Of a stretch of 10,139 bases of DNA, positions 1 through 6,371 are shown in pieces (positions within the stretch are counted from its first letter, which is position 1; every line of letters begins with the position of its first letter). The stretch covers positions 1 through 10,139 of the forward strand of contig QGUY01000139.1 of NCBI GenBank assembly GCA_003242315.1, read 5' to 3'. The position numbers and the translations under genes are program-made. The notes below the pieces were generated by a model. The model worked only from the letters and a program-made list of their open reading frames with translations. It was not told the DNA's origin and searched no databases. The DNA comes from Bacteroidota bacterium (lineage in GTDB: Bacteria; Bacteroidota; Bacteroidia; Cytophagales; Cyclobacteriaceae).

Positions 1-1
1 A

Positions 2-247
2 AACGTGGGTACGGGATTTACAACAAGGACGCTCGCCGAGATCTACAAGAAACTCGTTCCACTCAAACGCAAAACCTCCCCACTGAATATCCCCATTAGG
101 GAAACACCCGATATCACCTGGGTAAATCCAGTTCTCGTATGCAATGTCAAATATTCTGAGATCACGGAAGACGGGATTGTGCGTCATCCGGTCTTTCAGG
201 GCCTTCGTGTAGATAAATCTGCGGAAGAGGTTACGCGCGAGTTTTAA
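2..247 (+). CDS. ligD: ATP-dependent DNA ligase, LigD type, C-terminal end (5' partial)
   Basis: The reading frame is open from the first bases, so only about the last 81 residues of a larger protein are visible. They match the C-terminal part of the OB-fold of the ligase module of LigD-type, ATP-dependent DNA ligases. Near the window edge is VGTGFT, then a TWVNPVLVCNVKYSEITEDG stretch (about residues 38-57 of the visible part), then RHPVFQGLRVDK, the basic motif-VI-like segment that ends these domains. In the family this enzyme seals double-strand breaks with Ku in bacterial non-homologous end joining. The stop follows directly after the OB-fold (EEVTREF), so no polymerase module follows. 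The protein is either a stand-alone ligase or one with its extra modules upstream, outside the window. It converges on the CE15-like gene across a 72-bp gap and looks unrelated to the sugar locus. The family call is firm; the gene symbol is less so. Confidence 0.85.
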   Translation, partial: NVGTGFTTRTLAEIYKKLVPLKRKTSPLNIPIRETPDITWVNPVLVCNVKYSEITEDGIVRHPVFQGLRVDKSAEEVTREF

Positions 248-319
248 TGGGAAGATGCAGAGGCAGTAGCAGTAGTGACTCCTGCAACTTCTTGCGTCTG
301 CAACCGCATCCGAAGCTAA

Positions 320-1816
320 CTAACGCAAAAAGCTATTTACCCATTCAATGAAATGCTTCACATTGGGTGCGTCCGTATGTCCTCCGTCGTGTTGACGCCA
401 TGCGAGTTTGCCGTCCAGTAGTCCGACGTTAACGGGTGGCATTTTCTCCGTTTTGTAATCATTGGAAACACCCAGGTCGCGCTCACCCAACAACTTGTAA
501 ACCGCGCCTGCGGCCACTGCCGCCATATAGCTTCCCTGGTGATCCAACCAGTGTGCATCGCCTGCTTCTGGAATGCCGTAGCTGATGAAGGTGAGTCGCG
601 GTGCGCACAGCGCTATGAGATGATGCGAGTCGACAGGCAACTTGCTTGCGTTCATTTCACCGTACTTGCCCGCTGACGCTCCGTATTTAAGATAGTTGCC
701 GGCCATCCAGTGGTACTCGCCGGGACCAGTAAGGTTTTCCACTCCTTCGCCAAAGACGCGACGGTGAAGTGTGGCGCCTCCTTTTCCGGAAGAGCCTATG
801 AGCCCAAATGCGAAGCGCTGATCAAAAGCGAGCGTAACCAGCGCGGCTTTTCCGTAGCGTGACACCCCTTCAATACCGACTTGCTTTGCATTGACGGTGG
901 AGTCCGTCTCGAGATAGTCCAATGCTCTGGATGCGCCCCATGCCCAGGCGCGGAGGGCGCCCCAATCGTCCGGCTTGCGTGGCTGTCCTTTGTTTACAAG
1001 TCCGATGATGCCTCGCGTTAGCCCTGCACCGTTGTCAGCCTGAATTGAAGATGGATCAAGCATAGCATAACCCCATCCTGCGCTGATCAGTTCTTGTTCC
1101 CGTGACAGCTCACTGCCGGCGGACTGGAATCCCCAGGGGCTATACCCCTCGGGTCGTACTAAAGGACTATAAGCAGGGTACTTGTCAAGAATAGCTTTGA
1201 TTTCAGGATCCCGCGACAACAGCTCACGCATCGCGGTGTTGATCTTTTCGAAGTCTTCGCGGTTGGGCTGGACGGGAGCGGGAAGCGTTGCCGGGCCAAA
1301 CATGATGAGTACGGGTACCGGGCCCCGGGCGTCGGCAGGAGTTACCAAAGTCATAGAGATGTTCACCTCAATGTGAGGATAGGCGCTGTTGTCCACCTTG
1401 CCAACGAGCTTGCGCGCAATGACAGGACGTCGTCCCATGAACTCGCGTTCAGAAATCTGCACCTCCCATTTTACGTCAGGGACATTGTCGGGAACACGAC
1501 CATAAACCTCACGCTCAAAATCCTCGATGATTTCGGGACGCCGGTTCTTCCACCACATTTCCGGCGTCTTCACTTTCTTACCGTTCTTAAGGGTGAGGAT
1601 GTCGGGTAAGTCCGGCCAGGGGTTAGCCTTCGCGGGATCGTAGTTTGGTGAGTTGGGACCATTCGGATTGTAACCCGGCCTTAAAGCTGTAATGCCGAGT
1701 TGCTCCATCATGTGCTTATGATCCTCGGCGGTGGTGAATGTAACAGGAGGGGGGAGCGTGTTCTGAGCAACGGCTGTTGAAGACAACACGACAAGCAGTA
1801 TGAACAATCGGTTCAT
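320..1816 (-). CDS. Secreted CE15-like (glucuronoyl esterase-like) alpha/beta hydrolase
   Basis: The 498-residue product starts with a signal peptide (hydrophobic residues 4-16, likely cut after AVA at 17), so it should act in the periplasm or at the surface. The core is an alpha/beta hydrolase of the carbohydrate esterase 15 type, a family that cleaves ester bonds between glucuronic acid in xylan and lignin alcohols. The nucleophile elbow is GVSRYGK at 317-323, giving Ser319. Next come the family-like SGKGGATLHRR (343-353), the WMAGNY segment (370-375), VDSHHLIALCAPR (395-407) and HDGGHTD (476-482), which offers His480 as catalytic histidine. The acid usually found about 23 residues after the serine is replaced by Ser342/Ser343; Glu417, Asp420 or Asp425 could serve instead. 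Length is normal for bacterial members. The gene lies 167 bp downstream of the LacI gene on the same strand. An acetyl or feruloyl-type esterase role cannot be excluded. Confidence 0.8.
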   Translation of the reverse strand: MNRLFILLVVLSSTAVAQNTLPPPVTFTTAEDHKHMMEQLGITALRPGYNPNGPNSPNYDPAKANPWPDLPDILTLKNGKKVKTPEMWWKNRRPEIIEDFEREVYGRVPDNVPDVKWEVQISEREFMGRRPVIARKLVGKVDNSAYPHIEVNISMTLVTPADARGPVPVLIMFGPATLPAPVQPNREDFEKINTAMRELLSRDPEIKAILDKYPAYSPLVRPEGYSPWGFQSAGSELSREQELISAGWGYAMLDPSSIQADNGAGLTRGIIGLVNKGQPRKPDDWGALRAWAWGASRALDYLETDSTVNAKQVGIEGVSRYGKAALVTLAFDQRFAFGLIGSSGKGGATLHRRVFGEGVENLTGPGEYHWMAGNYLKYGASAGKYGEMNASKLPVDSHHLIALCAPRLTFISYGIPEAGDAHWLDHQGSYMAAVAAGAVYKLLGERDLGVSNDYKTEKMPPVNVGLLDGKLAWRQHDGGHTDAPNVKHFIEWVNSFLR

Positions 1817-1871
1817 AGGGATGTTTTTTTATTAACTGTCAGTTACCGGTACAAATCAAATTCAGCGTAAA

Positions 1872-1900
1872 GCCCCGAAAGTTATTTCTTTTTTCGCGGC
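1872..1900. other. Imperfect hairpin between the lacI-family gene and the CE15-like gene
   Basis: GCCCCGAAA at 1872-1880 can pair with TTTCGCGGC at 1892-1900. This gives a nine-base-pair stem with one mismatch and an 11-base loop. It lies 84 bp after the LacI-family stop codon and about 56 bp before the esterase start on the - strand. No T-run follows on the - strand, so it is not a standard intrinsic terminator. It could shape the esterase leader or be chance. The rest of the 167-bp gap shows no convincing promoter. It also holds a TTGCGT direct repeat (1953-1958 and 1964-1969) and a TACCGGTA palindrome (1844-1851) of unknown meaning. Confidence 0.25.
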
Positions 1901-1983
1901 AACGGGAATGGCTGTGGTACCGCCTGAATATCGAATGCGGCCGCTAAAATTGTTGCGTAACGATTGCGTTGGGAAAGAGGTAT

Positions 1984-3000
1984 TCAAAGCAGATTTCGAA
2001 CCGACTTTCGATATTTTAATTCGGGTTTGAGCAGCACTTGCTTCTCGCCGATCTCCTTGTTTTCGAGCTTGAAGAAGAGGTGTTTGATAGCCATGCGACA
2101 GATGTCGCGCGTGGGTTGACTAATGCAGGTGAGCGGTGTCGCCAGGTAGTCGAGAAAAGGATGATCGTCGAATGTGATCAGTGAAATGTCGTCGGGGATG
2201 GCAACGTTTTCTTCTCTCATTGCTTTTATGCAGCCGAGTGCGATGGTGGTACTCAGCGCGAAAATGGCAGTGGGTCGTTGTCTTTTATGAAGGATAAGTT
2301 TTGTTTCCTTGTATCCGTTTTGTTCGCTGAAGTCGTTCCCGGTGATGGAGAAGGGTTCAATGCCGGCTTCTTTCATTGCGTCTTTGAAGCCTTCGATCCT
2401 CCGTTTGTTTGGTACGGAGTCTTGCTTACCCTGAATGCAGGCAATGCGTTTGTGGCCGTATTCGAGGAGGTGTTGCGTAGCCATTACAGCGCCCTGGTAG
2501 TTATCCGTTGATACATAGGGAATATCCAGTTCTTCAAAGTATCGGTCGATACACACCACCGGGAGTCCCTGGTCGTTCAGCTGTTTCAGAATGGATCCAT
2601 TCTGTCCGGTAGGAGCGATAAGCAAACCTTCGATATTCCTTGAGCGCATCTGCAGCAGTTCCTCGTTTTCTATCTGCCTGTCTTCGTCGCTGTCGCCGAT
2701 GATTGTGATATACCCCCGGTTCCTGACCTCTGCATTGATCTCGCTTGCGATCTCCGCGAAAAATGGGTTGCTGAGCGACGGGATAATCAGAGCAATGGTG
2801 TTGCTCTTGCCTGATTTAAGGCCTGCAGCAAACTGGTTGGGGATGTAGTTTAGCTTGCGGGCCGTTTCCCGGATTTTGTTTTGTGATTTTTTGCTGATCC
2901 TGTATTGTTCTGCCTTGCCGTTGAGCACGCGGGAAACAGTGGTTATTGAGACGCCTGCCTTCTTCGCGATATCAACGATACTCACTTTGTGACGGGCCAT
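1984..3000 (-). CDS. LacI-family transcriptional regulator, probable local PUL regulator
   Basis: This 338-residue protein has the full LacI/GalR layout and the usual family length. Residues 7-30 form the helix-turn-helix (VDIAKKAGVS then TTVSRVLNG). The hinge helix follows at about 54-62 (PNQFAAGLK), where Leu61 sits at the position that in PurR and LacI inserts into a central CpG step of the operator. From about residue 68 the periplasmic-binding-protein-like effector domain begins (IALIIPSLSNPFFAEI). It runs to the end with typical SLITFDDHP and PLTCISQPT segments. Such proteins usually repress sugar genes until a sugar or sugar phosphate binds. It is divergent from the susC/susD operon across 273 bp that contain two CG-centred palindromes, so control of both directions is the natural inference. 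The effector is unknown. The ATG start places the helix-turn-helix directly at the N-terminus as expected; no Shine-Dalgarno is seen. Confidence 0.93.
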   Translation of the reverse strand: MARHKVSIVDIAKKAGVSITTVSRVLNGKAEQYRISKKSQNKIRETARKLNYIPNQFAAGLKSGKSNTIALIIPSLSNPFFAEIASEINAEVRNRGYITIIGDSDEDRQIENEELLQMRSRNIEGLLIAPTGQNGSILKQLNDQGLPVVCIDRYFEELDIPYVSTDNYQGAVMATQHLLEYGHKRIACIQGKQDSVPNKRRIEGFKDAMKEAGIEPFSITGNDFSEQNGYKETKLILHKRQRPTAIFALSTTIALGCIKAMREENVAIPDDISLITFDDHPFLDYLATPLTCISQPTRDICRMAIKHLFFKLENKEIGEKQVLLKPELKYRKSVRNLL

Positions 3001-3025
3001 AGCGTGGTGGTAGAGTTAACGGCCT

Positions 3026-3033
3026 CAAAGATA
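3026..3033 (-). promoter_or_regulatory. Candidate -7 box of the lacI-family gene promoter
   Basis: On the - strand this reads TATCTTTG, a perfect match to the Bacteroidota -7 consensus TAnnTTTG. It ends 25 bases before the start codon, which would give a leader of roughly 20 bases. A good -33 TTTG is not seen at the usual 19-21 base distance (the area reads TTTTC), so the call rests on the -7 box and its position. Confidence 0.45.
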
Positions 3034-3091
3034 GCCTTTGTCGCCAAGATTTTCAGAAAACAGCGCACGACCCAAAGGAAGTGGTGCCGTG

Positions 3092-3130
3092 TAGAACAAA
3101 CGTTTATTTTAAATATTCGCATGTTGTTGA
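3092..3130. promoter_or_regulatory. Distal copy of twin 39-bp operator repeat (LacI-type site)
   Basis: This copy shares TAGAACAAACGTTT (3092-3105), TAAATATTCG (3110-3119) and a following AT.TTGTT with the proximal copy 120 bp downstream, with only four varied bases between the first two blocks. Within it, AAACGTTT (3098-3105) is a palindrome centred on CG, the hallmark of LacI-family operators. The wider AACAAACGTTTATT is close to symmetric. It lies about 95 bp upstream of the lacI-family start and about 165 bp upstream of susC, so it could serve autoregulation, looping with the other site, or both. Confidence 0.65.
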
Positions 3131-3211
3131 TCCGTTCGTGTGACATACACTAGTACTAAATGGCTGATAATCAACACGAGCGGATAAAAATGAATTCAAT
3201 TCACACAAAAT

Positions 3212-3250
3212 TAGAACAAACGTTTGCGCTAAATATTCGGATTTTGTTAG
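3212..3250. promoter_or_regulatory. Proximal copy of twin 39-bp operator repeat (LacI-type site)
   Basis: This is the second copy of the repeat. Its palindrome is the better one: CAAACGTTTG (3217-3226) is perfect over ten bases. The right half, TTTGCG, matches the known E. coli PurR half site. The site ends about 24 bp before the susC start and overlaps the candidate -33 TTTG of the susC promoter, so bound repressor would block polymerase. An outer dyad, AACAAA (3215-3220) and TTTGTT (3243-3248), brackets the unit. Binding by the neighbouring LacI-family protein is an inference. Confidence 0.7.
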
Positions 3251-3255
3251 TATTG
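3223..3255 (+). promoter_or_regulatory. Candidate Bacteroidota promoter of the susC/susD operon
   Basis: TTTG at 3223-3226 and TAGTATTG at 3248-3255 fit the Bacteroidota pattern TTTG, 19-21 bases, TAnnTTTG, with a 21-base spacer and one mismatch in the -7 box. Transcription would begin near 3261, leaving a short leader before the susC ATG at 3274 (or the alternative ATG at 3280). The -33 box lies inside the proximal LacI-type palindrome, which suits repression by occlusion. Confidence 0.4.
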
Positions 3256-3273
3256 TATCGAACATAACCGACT

Positions 3274-4626
3274 ATGCTTATGAAAATAAGATTACCACGC
3301 AGGGCTGCTTCCGGTGTTCGTTTGCTGTTGCCGGTAGTTGTATGGGTAATGCTCTTCGACGCGCTGGCCGTCATGGCGTACGGCGCTTCTCCTTCGTCGT
3401 CTCCGGCATTTGTTGTCTCGGGAAGGATTACATCTTCGGTTGACAATCAGCCAATACCCGGGGTGAACATCATCATCAAAGGAACCAATACAGGCACTGT
3501 ATCAGACGCGGACGGTCGCTATACTATAGACGTGCCGAGCCGCGAATCGGTCCTCGTGTTTACAGCAATTGGTTATGAAACGCAGGAGGTGGTTGTCGGT
3601 GAAAGGAGCGTGATCGACATCGCACTCGCCGAAAGCATCACTTCTCTTGGAGAAATCATCGTTACAGGGTACGGCACCCAGGAAAAGGTAAGCATGACGA
3701 GCGCCGTAGGCGTCGTGCAATCTGAAGAGCTCGTCCGGCGTCCCGTTACAACGCTGCAGCAGGCCATGCAGGGAACTGTAGCGGGTCTCACTATCCTGGA
3801 CAATGGTGGAAGTCCGGCAACACCCAATCACCAAATTCTCATTCGCGGGGTGAACACGCTCTACTCTCCGCCAGGTCAGGCACCTACCGGAACATCTGAC
3901 ATCGGAAATAACCAGCCGCTCGTCATCGTGGATGGAATCGAACAACCGTTCCAGAACATAAATCCCGAGGACATTGAATCGGTTTCTGTTTTGAAGGATG
4001 CAAGCTCAACGGCAATCTATGGATCGCGAGCAAACAATGGCGTAATACTCATAACAACCAAACGCGGAAAGGAGGGGAAGGTAACAGTATCCTACAGCGG
4101 ATTCTATGCCATTCAGCGGGCAATCAGCGTACCTGAGCACATGGACATCGAAAGCTATCTGCGACTGCAGAACGATGCGCGGATAAATGTGGGAAGCGCG
4201 CCGCTATACACCGAAGAATATATCCAAAATTACGTTGCCGGAACCCGCACCAATCCACTGAAGTATCCGCTTCCATTCGACTGGCACAATACGCTGTTCG
4301 ACGAGGCTCCACAGATAAACCATTCCATCTCCATTAGTGGTGGCTCTGAAAACTTCAAAGCACGCGCCAGTGTACGCGTACAAGACCAGGATGGTATCAT
4401 CGCTAATACCAACGCAAAGACCAACGATTTCCGACTTAATACCGATTTTAAGGTCTCATCGAGGATCAACATAGCCACCGATCTGAACTATCGCCACCAA
4501 AACACGCTTGAGCCTCATAACATCAACGAGATTTTCCGACAGTTGATGCAAAACTCCATCTGGGCAGTACCTCGTTATCCAAACGGACGAACCGAGTCAT
4601 CAGCAACTACGTCACGGGAAGCATGA
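3274..4626 (+). CDS. SusC-family TonB-dependent outer-membrane receptor, N-terminal part (frame broken)
   Basis: The 450 residues are the front half of a SusC-type importer, which takes up SusD-bound oligosaccharides through the outer membrane with TonB energy. A signal peptide is visible (hydrophobic 17-36). A carboxypeptidase-D regulatory-like domain follows at about 47-119 (VSGRITSSVDNQPIPGVNI, DGRYTIDV). The plug domain starts near EIIVTGYGTQEK (127-138) and contains RGVNTL (191-196) and the SusC signature VLKDASSTAIYGSRANNGVI (239-258). The first barrel strands end at RYPNGR. The last residues (TESSATTSREA, then TGA at 4624-4626) are not family-like, and the family-like sequence resumes in another frame. 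The true protein would therefore continue into the ORF starting at 4623. ATG at 3280 is an equally good start (MKIRLPRR, a tidier signal peptide). A probable pseudogene half or a sequence error. Confidence 0.88.
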   Translation: MLMKIRLPRRAASGVRLLLPVVVWVMLFDALAVMAYGASPSSSPAFVVSGRITSSVDNQPIPGVNIIIKGTNTGTVSDADGRYTIDVPSRESVLVFTAIGYETQEVVVGERSVIDIALAESITSLGEIIVTGYGTQEKVSMTSAVGVVQSEELVRRPVTTLQQAMQGTVAGLTILDNGGSPATPNHQILIRGVNTLYSPPGQAPTGTSDIGNNQPLVIVDGIEQPFQNINPEDIESVSVLKDASSTAIYGSRANNGVILITTKRGKEGKVTVSYSGFYAIQRAISVPEHMDIESYLRLQNDARINVGSAPLYTEEYIQNYVAGTRTNPLKYPLPFDWHNTLFDEAPQINHSISISGGSENFKARASVRVQDQDGIIANTNAKTNDFRLNTDFKVSSRINIATDLNYRHQNTLEPHNINEIFRQLMQNSIWAVPRYPNGRTESSATTSREA

Positions 4627-6338
4627 CAGGTACGCTGCAAATCCTCGAAGGACTCAGCTTCTCTACCCAAGTCGCCTTCCGCACTAATGACGTTACCGGA
4701 AAGGACTTTGTGAACACGTGGCAAACGCGCGATTCGACAGTGGTGAAAAAGTCGAACCTGATTAATAGCTTGACAGAGACGCGCAATAACTTGCGTGAGA
4801 TCACGGTCAACAGTCTCCTCAACTACCAGGTAGACTTCGGATCACACGGCATCAAGGTCCTTGCCGGATATTCTCAGATTCAAAACGACTTCTCTACGCT
4901 GAGGGCGTACCGGCAGAACTTTTACAACAACGACGTAACGTCCATCGCTGGGGGCGCCAATGACGCTACAAAGGATAACGGTGGCCGCGATTCTGAATGG
5001 GGATTGCGTTCATTCTTCGGCAGGATTAACTACTCATTTAAAGACAAATATCTGCTCGAAGTCAACGGACGCTATGATGGATCTTCACGATTCACAGGCG
5101 ACAATCAATACAGTTTCTTCCCTTCATTCTCTGCGGGATGGCGTATATCTGAGGAAAGCTTCTGGGGCAACCTTGGAGAATATGTTTCGGATCTCAAGTT
5201 GCGCGCATCTTGGGGAAGAACGGGTAACAACACCAATGTGGGGCTGTATAGCTACTATGCGCAAATGAATCCCGTTACGTACAGCTTCGGCGGTAACGTG
5301 GTCCAGGGATATGAACAACAGCAGATCGCAGATCCGAATATTACCTGGGAAACAGCGACACAAACCGACATCGGTCTTGACATCGAACTCTTTGGTGGCA
5401 AGTATACGATCGCGATCGATAGGTATGAGAAGACCAATCGCGATATCCTGCTGGCGCTGCCCGTGCCGGGCGCACTGGGACTTCAGGCCGGAACCCAAAA
5501 CGCCGGGGTAGTTGAAAACAAAGGCTGGGAGTTCCAGGCAGGCTCGAACCATCGCTTTGGAAATGTCAGCTTGCGCACCAACCTGAATTTTAGCGTCAAC
5601 AATAATAAGGTAGTCGACCTCGCCGGGACGGGTCCTTTTATCACCGGAAACGACATCGATCCTCGCTTCATCATAGAGGAAGGATATCCTATGAATGCAT
5701 TTTGGGGTTACAAGACTGACGGGTTGTTTCAGTCTGATGCCGAGGCGGCCGCCTATCCGCAATTCATGCGACCCGCCGTCGTAGGGGATGTCAAAGTCCT
5801 CGATCTGAACAACGATGGGGTGATCAATCCGAGGGATATGACGTATCTCGGAAACCCGATCCCCGGGAACAGGTACGGTGGCACGATCAACGTAGGCTAC
5901 AAGGCCTTCAGCCTGAATATAACGCTCCAGGGAGCAGCTGACTTTGGAATGCGAATCGCCAGAGCACTAGGCGAAGCCGGCAATTACGAAGGATTTACGC
6001 CTTCTATATACACAAACAATTATTGGACGCCGGAAAGACCGAATGCCCGATTCCCCCGCCCGACAAAGCAAGATTTGCGCAACCAGGCATCAACAGACCG
6101 TATGATCATCGATGCATCCTACTTCCGCGTCAAGAACATACAGTTGATGTACGAACTTCCGGTGGACCTAACCCGCAGAATATTTGTCGATCGCGCCAGC
6201 GTGTTTGTCTCGGGAACCAATCTTATCACATTCTCCAAACTTAACGATTGGAACCTCGACCCGGAGTCCACGTCGGGATGGCAAAACTACTATCCACAGA
6301 CGTCACTCTACACACTGGGTGTTAACCTTCAGTTTTGA
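4623..6338 (+). CDS. SusC-family TonB-dependent receptor, C-terminal beta-barrel part (frame broken)
   Basis: These 571 residues are the rear half of the same SusC-like receptor. Family landmarks in order: a DPNITWETATQTDIGLD stretch (237-253), NAGVVENKGWEF (293-304), GYKTDGLFQ (362-370), the DLNNDGVINPRD loop (394-405) and FVSGTNLITFSKLNDWNLDP near the end. The protein finishes in LQF, the terminal aromatic typical of outer-membrane barrels. There is no signal peptide, and family-like sequence extends upstream of the ATG in this frame (NRVISNYVTGS before the methionine), so the ATG is internal to the original gene. The start overlaps the stop of the front half as ATGA. Without the front half this piece has no export signal or plug and should not work alone. 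The two parts together total about 1,020 residues, near the usual SusC length. It is followed closely by susD. Confidence 0.88.
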   Translation: MTGTLQILEGLSFSTQVAFRTNDVTGKDFVNTWQTRDSTVVKKSNLINSLTETRNNLREITVNSLLNYQVDFGSHGIKVLAGYSQIQNDFSTLRAYRQNFYNNDVTSIAGGANDATKDNGGRDSEWGLRSFFGRINYSFKDKYLLEVNGRYDGSSRFTGDNQYSFFPSFSAGWRISEESFWGNLGEYVSDLKLRASWGRTGNNTNVGLYSYYAQMNPVTYSFGGNVVQGYEQQQIADPNITWETATQTDIGLDIELFGGKYTIAIDRYEKTNRDILLALPVPGALGLQAGTQNAGVVENKGWEFQAGSNHRFGNVSLRTNLNFSVNNNKVVDLAGTGPFITGNDIDPRFIIEEGYPMNAFWGYKTDGLFQSDAEAAAYPQFMRPAVVGDVKVLDLNNDGVINPRDMTYLGNPIPGNRYGGTINVGYKAFSLNITLQGAADFGMRIARALGEAGNYEGFTPSIYTNNYWTPERPNARFPRPTKQDLRNQASTDRMIIDASYFRVKNIQLMYELPVDLTRRIFVDRASVFVSGTNLITFSKLNDWNLDPESTSGWQNYYPQTSLYTLGVNLQF

Positions 6339-6371
6339 CAGATGCTTAGACTCAACTATAAATGCGAAATC

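Noticed and set aside
248..319. Bidirectional terminator between the ligase and esterase genes
   Set aside because: Only weak pairings were found (TTGCGT at 292-297 with ACGCAA at 323-328, a long loop, no T-run), not enough to call a terminator.
1937..1944. GCGGCCGC palindrome as a regulatory site or cloning scar
   Set aside because: An eight-base NotI-type palindrome can occur by chance and nothing around it suggests vector sequence.
3191..3203. TGAATT-C-AATTCA inverted repeat as a second operator type
   Set aside because: It is AT-rich, occurs once, and has no partner site or link to a regulator in the window.
3502..3945. Open frame of 147 codons on the - strand inside the susC plug region
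   Set aside because: It is antisense to the best conserved SusC motifs and has no family resemblance.
4560..4626. Programmed ribosomal frameshift as the cause of the susC split
   Set aside because: No slippery heptamer or strong downstream stem was seen near 4590, and residues seem to be missing, so deletion or sequence error fits better.
5124..5762. Open frame of 212 codons on the - strand inside susC
   Set aside because: It lies opposite clearly SusC-like coding sequence, shows no recognisable domain and reads like a codon-bias shadow.
3274..6338. Two separate TonB-dependent receptors
   Set aside because: The first has only signal, regulatory and plug domains plus early strands, and the second has only barrel. 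They are complementary halves of one protein.
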